From positions 281,544 to 345,543 of the forward strand of contig NZ_RSAA01000017.1 of NCBI RefSeq assembly GCF_003931915.1: DNA of 64,000 nucleotides, in the 5' to 3' direction. A program made the position numbers and the translations under genes. The DNA comes from Saccharopolyspora rhizosphaerae. Lineage in GTDB: Bacteria; Actinomycetota; Actinomycetes; Mycobacteriales; Pseudonocardiaceae. Each line of letters starts with the position of its first letter. Position 1 is the first letter of the stretch. Below are positions 62,501 to 64,000 of the stretch, piece after piece. Below the pieces are notes generated by a model that saw only the letters and a program-made list of their open reading frames with translations, was not told where the DNA came from and did not search any database.

Positions 62501-62558
62501 ACCCGAACCGGGCCGTCGACGGCACCGAACCGGACCGGGTGGACTTGCTGTTGGCCAT
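59517..62558 (-). CDS. glnE: Glutamine synthetase adenylyltransferase/deadenylyltransferase
   Basis: The 1013-aa bifunctional enzyme adds AMP to, and removes it from, glutamine synthetase. It has two nucleotidyltransferase domains in tandem, with the Gly-Gly and Ser-Asp-X-Asp motifs in MGKCGGRELNYVSDVDVVFV (N-terminal, deadenylylating) and MGRLGGAELGYGSDADVMFV (C-terminal, adenylylating). Each is followed by an Arg-rich helix-bundle region (ANLRPEGKAGALVRTLDGHL and DIDLRPEGKQGPLVRTLDSY). Length is normal. The ATG at 62558 has TACGGT six nt upstream. Its target GlnA is encoded 1.3 kb away. Confidence 0.97.
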   Translation of the reverse strand: MANSKSTRSGSVPSTARFGFSDTDRAEEQLTRLGWWSDRGPGGAEPLLAALSRTPDPDLALHSLDRLQEAEPGQWRRLADALTKDVGLRGRLFSVLGESTALADHLVAHPGDWTRLTSEATPPETIDEWSAALLEAVGAEGDGEPGTEGGPVAQVQGHEAVRALRSTYRALLLDVAARDLGAIAEPSLPAVPYDEIAEMLSDMAVAALRAALAVAVAELRNGGIDEVPRLSVIAMGKCGGRELNYVSDVDVVFVADSEADIAAGTRLASTMMRVVGPAFFEIDANLRPEGKAGALVRTLDGHLNYYRRWARTWEFQALLKARPVAGDAELGVRYLNAVRPMVWTAAERENFVADVRSMRRRVEEHVPSDLAERELKLGRGGLRDVEFAVQLLQMVHGRSDESLRSSSTLEALRALGDGGYVARADAADLIDSYRFLRTVEHRLQLRQLRRTHLMPEFDDSEALGVLGRAVGLRSSGRNSVAQALVAEFRRHAKRVRRLHEKLFYRPLLEAVANVPTEAMRLTTSAAAERLAALGYTSPQGALRHIGALTSGVSRRASIQGALLPVLLDLLGNTPDPDGGLLAYRKVSEALAETPWYLRLLRDEGVVAERLAQLLGTSKLVPELLIRAPEVLRLLADTPALAERGSQEAAISLRSTVGRYTDPQRAAAAARSLRRHELLRIACADLLGLVELDTVCHGLSNIWVAVLESALDVCVRDIASRWEGEVPARLAVIGMGRLGGAELGYGSDADVMFVCEPVGDAEESTALKFAKTVVEQVRRLLGAPSQDPPLEVDIDLRPEGKQGPLVRTLDSYLSYYRRWGEPWEFQALLRARAVAGDADLGERFCRVIDPIRYPEGGLDEAKTREIRRIKARVDAERLPRGADPATHTKLGRGGLADVEWTLQLLQLQHAHEVPALRTTSTLDGLRAAADAGLLSESDVQHLIDAWTLATRFRNAVMLVRGKPGDQLPKNAQERVAVAAALGHPADVDTGEVVDDYLRVTRHARNVVEQVFYED

Positions 62559-62564
62559 GACCGA

Positions 62565-62570
62565 ACCGTA
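62565..62570 (-). promoter_or_regulatory. -10 element, leaderless start of glnE
   Basis: TACGGT on the minus strand, 6 nt before the ATG at 62558. Confidence 0.5.
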
Positions 62571-62609
62571 GCCCGCTGCGCACCTCCGCGTGAGGCCACC
62601 TGCACGAGG

Positions 62610-63356
62610 TCACGCCAGCGGGAGGAACCTGCTCGCCTTCCGCTCCTCCGGAGGCGTGGCGACGATGCGCACGAACCGCTCCGCCACGGGTTGCCAGGTC
62701 TCGGCGAGATCGGCGTGGAACTCCTCGAGGTGTTCCGGGTCGAGCTGCCCCGGTCGCGCGGTGGCCGCCATCTCCGGCGACGTCCGGGCCCACTCGAGGA
62801 CCACCTCGGGTGTGGTCTCGATGTGGAACTGCAGGCCGTAGGCGCAGTCGCCCAACCGGAACGCCTGGTTGTCGCACTTCGGTGAGGAGGCCAGCAGCTG
62901 CGCCGAGGGCGGCAGCGTGAACTCGTCACGGTGGAACTGCACGACGTCCGGCGTCAGCGGGAGCGGGCCGAGCAACGGATCCTCGGCGGCGACATCGCGC
63001 TTGGCCACCAGCAGCGTGCCAACTTCAGGACCGCTCCGGCTCGGCCGGACCTGCCCACCGGTCGCCGCGGCGAGCAGCTGCGCACCGAGGCAGATCGCCA
63101 GCACCGGCATGCGTTTGGCCACCGCACCGCTGAGCATCGTCCGCACGTCGGCGAGCCATGGGAAGTCGACGTCGTCGTAGGCGCCCATCTCGCCGCCGAG
63201 CACCACCAGGCCGTCGTAGTCCTCCACGCTCGGCAGCGCTCGCTCCGCCGGCAGGACGACGTCGAGTTCGGCACCCGCGTCGGTCAGCCAATCGCCCAGG
63301 GCACCAGGAGGATCGATGCGCGACGGCTGCACCACCAGGATTCGAACACCGCTCAT
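62610..63356 (-). CDS. Class I glutamine amidotransferase-like protein
   Basis: The 248-aa protein has the full class I triad: nucleophile Cys in PVLAICLGAQLLAAATGG, and His and Glu in YGLQFHIETTPEVVLEW. The oxyanion region DGLVVLGGEMGAYDDVDFPW is also typical. Stand-alone members are related to GMP synthase glutaminase and to YfeJ-like hydrolases; the substrate is unknown. It is downstream of the 5S gene and upstream of glnE on the same strand (51 bp to glnE). TAGGCT six nt before the ATG indicates its own leaderless promoter. Confidence 0.9.
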   Translation of the reverse strand: MSGVRILVVQPSRIDPPGALGDWLTDAGAELDVVLPAERALPSVEDYDGLVVLGGEMGAYDDVDFPWLADVRTMLSGAVAKRMPVLAICLGAQLLAAATGGQVRPSRSGPEVGTLLVAKRDVAAEDPLLGPLPLTPDVVQFHRDEFTLPPSAQLLASSPKCDNQAFRLGDCAYGLQFHIETTPEVVLEWARTSPEMAATARPGQLDPEHLEEFHADLAETWQPVAERFVRIVATPPEERKASRFLPLA

Positions 63357-63362
63357 GGCACG

Positions 63363-63368
63363 AGCCTA
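63363..63368 (-). promoter_or_regulatory. -10 element, leaderless start of amidotransferase gene
   Basis: TAGGCT on the minus strand, 6 nt before the ATG at 63356. Confidence 0.5.
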
Positions 63369-63905
63369 CGGGCCACCACTTCGATCGCTCAACGCACACA
63401 GCAGACGCACATCCCCCGAGCTAATCCCGCACAGGCCAGACCCGACGTTCGCCCCGAAACCGGGGTCAACGAACTGGTCCTGACCCACCGCGAAGGCGTC
63501 CACCGAGGTCTGGTGAGACGCATGAGAGAGCGCACGAAGCGAAATGATCGCACAGGTGAGGCGAAGGGTTCGCCAGTCCCGAGGGACGGGGAGCGATCGT
63601 GACGGGATGGCAAGACGGCGTGACCACCCGTACCGGAGCTGGGCAAGCGGTCGTCGAGGGCGACCTCAACGCCCATCACCTGCGAACTAATCCACACCGA
63701 AAGCGGGGAATCCGGGTCGCTACACAAAGCGCCCGGTACAGCCGCGTCCGAGAACGAGCGCAGGCCTGGCGCGCCACGAGGCCGCTGATCGGAAGACGAC
63801 ACCATCCGACACCACGAAAAGTGCGACAGGCAGATTTGCGCGGAACCGAGCATGTGTCGATCCAGCGGCTCGAAAGGTCGAGCTCGTGGCTGGAAAAGGG
63901 GCATG
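63369..63905. other. Spacer between the rrn terminator and the amidotransferase gene
   Basis: No gene is supported in about 540 bp. A 181-codon frame on the minus strand has no recognisable domain and low-complexity composition. The stretch is less GC-rich than its surroundings, as expected beside an rRNA operon. Confidence 0.5.
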
Positions 63906-63949
63906 AAAAAAGGGGCGGGGCAGAAGGTTCTCACCTTCTGCCCCGCCCC
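63906..63949 (-). terminator. rRNA operon terminator
   Basis: A 17-bp perfect stem (arms 63912-63928 and 63933-63949, core GGGGCGGGGCAGAAGG) with a TCTC loop. On the minus strand it is followed by six T (63906-63911), directly after the 5S gene. Confidence 0.95.
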
Positions 63950-63958
63950 ACCAAGGTA

Positions 63959-64000
63959 TGTGTCGGCGGTGTCTTACTCTCCCACACCCTGTCGAGTGCA
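63959..64000 (-). rRNA. rrf: 5S ribosomal RNA, 3' end only
   Basis: Read on the minus strand, the last ~42 bases match the 3' end of actinobacterial 5S rRNA (GGGTGTGGGAGAGTAAGACA followed by CCGCCGACA). The gene continues beyond the right edge, so the rest of the rrn operon lies there. The exact 3' end is estimated from the family and the terminator position. Confidence 0.92.

Noticed and set aside
63389..63934. 181-codon minus-strand frame next to the rrn operon
   Set aside because: No domain, no ribosome binding site, and it overlaps the rRNA terminator; treated as spacer.

Overview
The window is very GC-rich, densely coded DNA from an actinobacterium. It follows, gene by gene, the Mycobacterium tuberculosis stretch Rv2190c to Rv2221c: ripC, DnaQ/GIY-YIG protein, trpD, ctaE, qcrCAB, ctaF, ctaC, asnB, adoK, erpA, DUF3043, cobT/cobS, ilvE, pepA, E2 acyltransferase, epimerase, lipB, lipA, DUF4191, RDD, glnA, glnE. 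The protein sequences and the inserted genes suggest a Pseudonocardiaceae member (Saccharopolyspora-like); that name is inference. There is no prophage, insertion sequence, CRISPR array, biosynthetic cluster or recognisable defence island. Most of the window is conserved housekeeping chromosome.

Layout. 1-3743: truncated NlpC/P60 secreted hydrolase, coiled-coil NYN protein, and a divergent DnaQ-GIY-YIG nuclease. 3990-13290: respiratory supercomplex genes (qcrB-qcrA-qcrC-ctaE and ctaF-ctaC, all minus strand), interrupted by a small plus-strand group (hypothetical, pseudo-receiver, trpD), a stand-alone RAM-domain protein, and a relic of two genes (AraC-type regulator and EamA transporter) that lost their 5' halves. 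13723-16273: asnB and a secreted M23 peptidase. 16351-27034: an accessory carbohydrate block absent from the mycobacterial order: alpha-glucosidase, LacI regulator, malEFG-type ABC importer without its ATPase, homocysteine methyltransferase, methyltransferase, YncE-like propeller and secreted alpha-amylase. Related GCAAA-N2-TTTGC operators lie at the lacI, importer and amylase promoters and suggest one starch/maltodextrin regulon. 27206-40659: adoK, S4 protein, erpA, DUF3043, glycerol dehydrogenase, deaminase, cobUTS, ilvE, small membrane protein, DUF402 and APC permease (where gcvT sits in mycobacteria), pepA, OsmC and a small conserved protein. 40909-45929: lpdA, E2 acyltransferase, epimerase, lipB. 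45986-53821: an insertion separating lipB from lipA (Tat-exported serine hydrolase, ArsR-like regulator, FAD/Fe-S dehydrogenase, LLM oxidoreductase, TetR with two operators, two hypotheticals). 53976-63356: lipA, DUF4191, RDD, glnA, degenerate SMP-30 protein, glnE, glutamine amidotransferase. 63906-64000: the rrn terminator and the 3' end of a minus-strand 5S rRNA gene.

How the genes work together. QcrCAB, CtaC, CtaE and CtaF supply most subunits of the bcc-aa3 supercomplex (CtaD is not here). LpdA, the E2 protein, LipB and LipA form the lipoylated 2-oxoacid dehydrogenase system and its cofactor pathway. GlnA and GlnE are enzyme and adenylyltransferase. CobU, CobT and CobS assemble the lower loop of cobalamin.

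Two cross-cutting features stand out. About sixteen genes have a -10-like hexamer only 6-8 nt before the start codon, which implies leaderless mRNAs and fixes several start sites. A 20-bp palindromic element (consensus close to GACATGTCGCGCGACATGTC) occurs four times, only between convergent gene pairs, and one copy sits inside a perfect 20-bp inverted repeat. I found no convincing new multi-gene system; these elements and several degenerate or fused proteins are the most notable signals.
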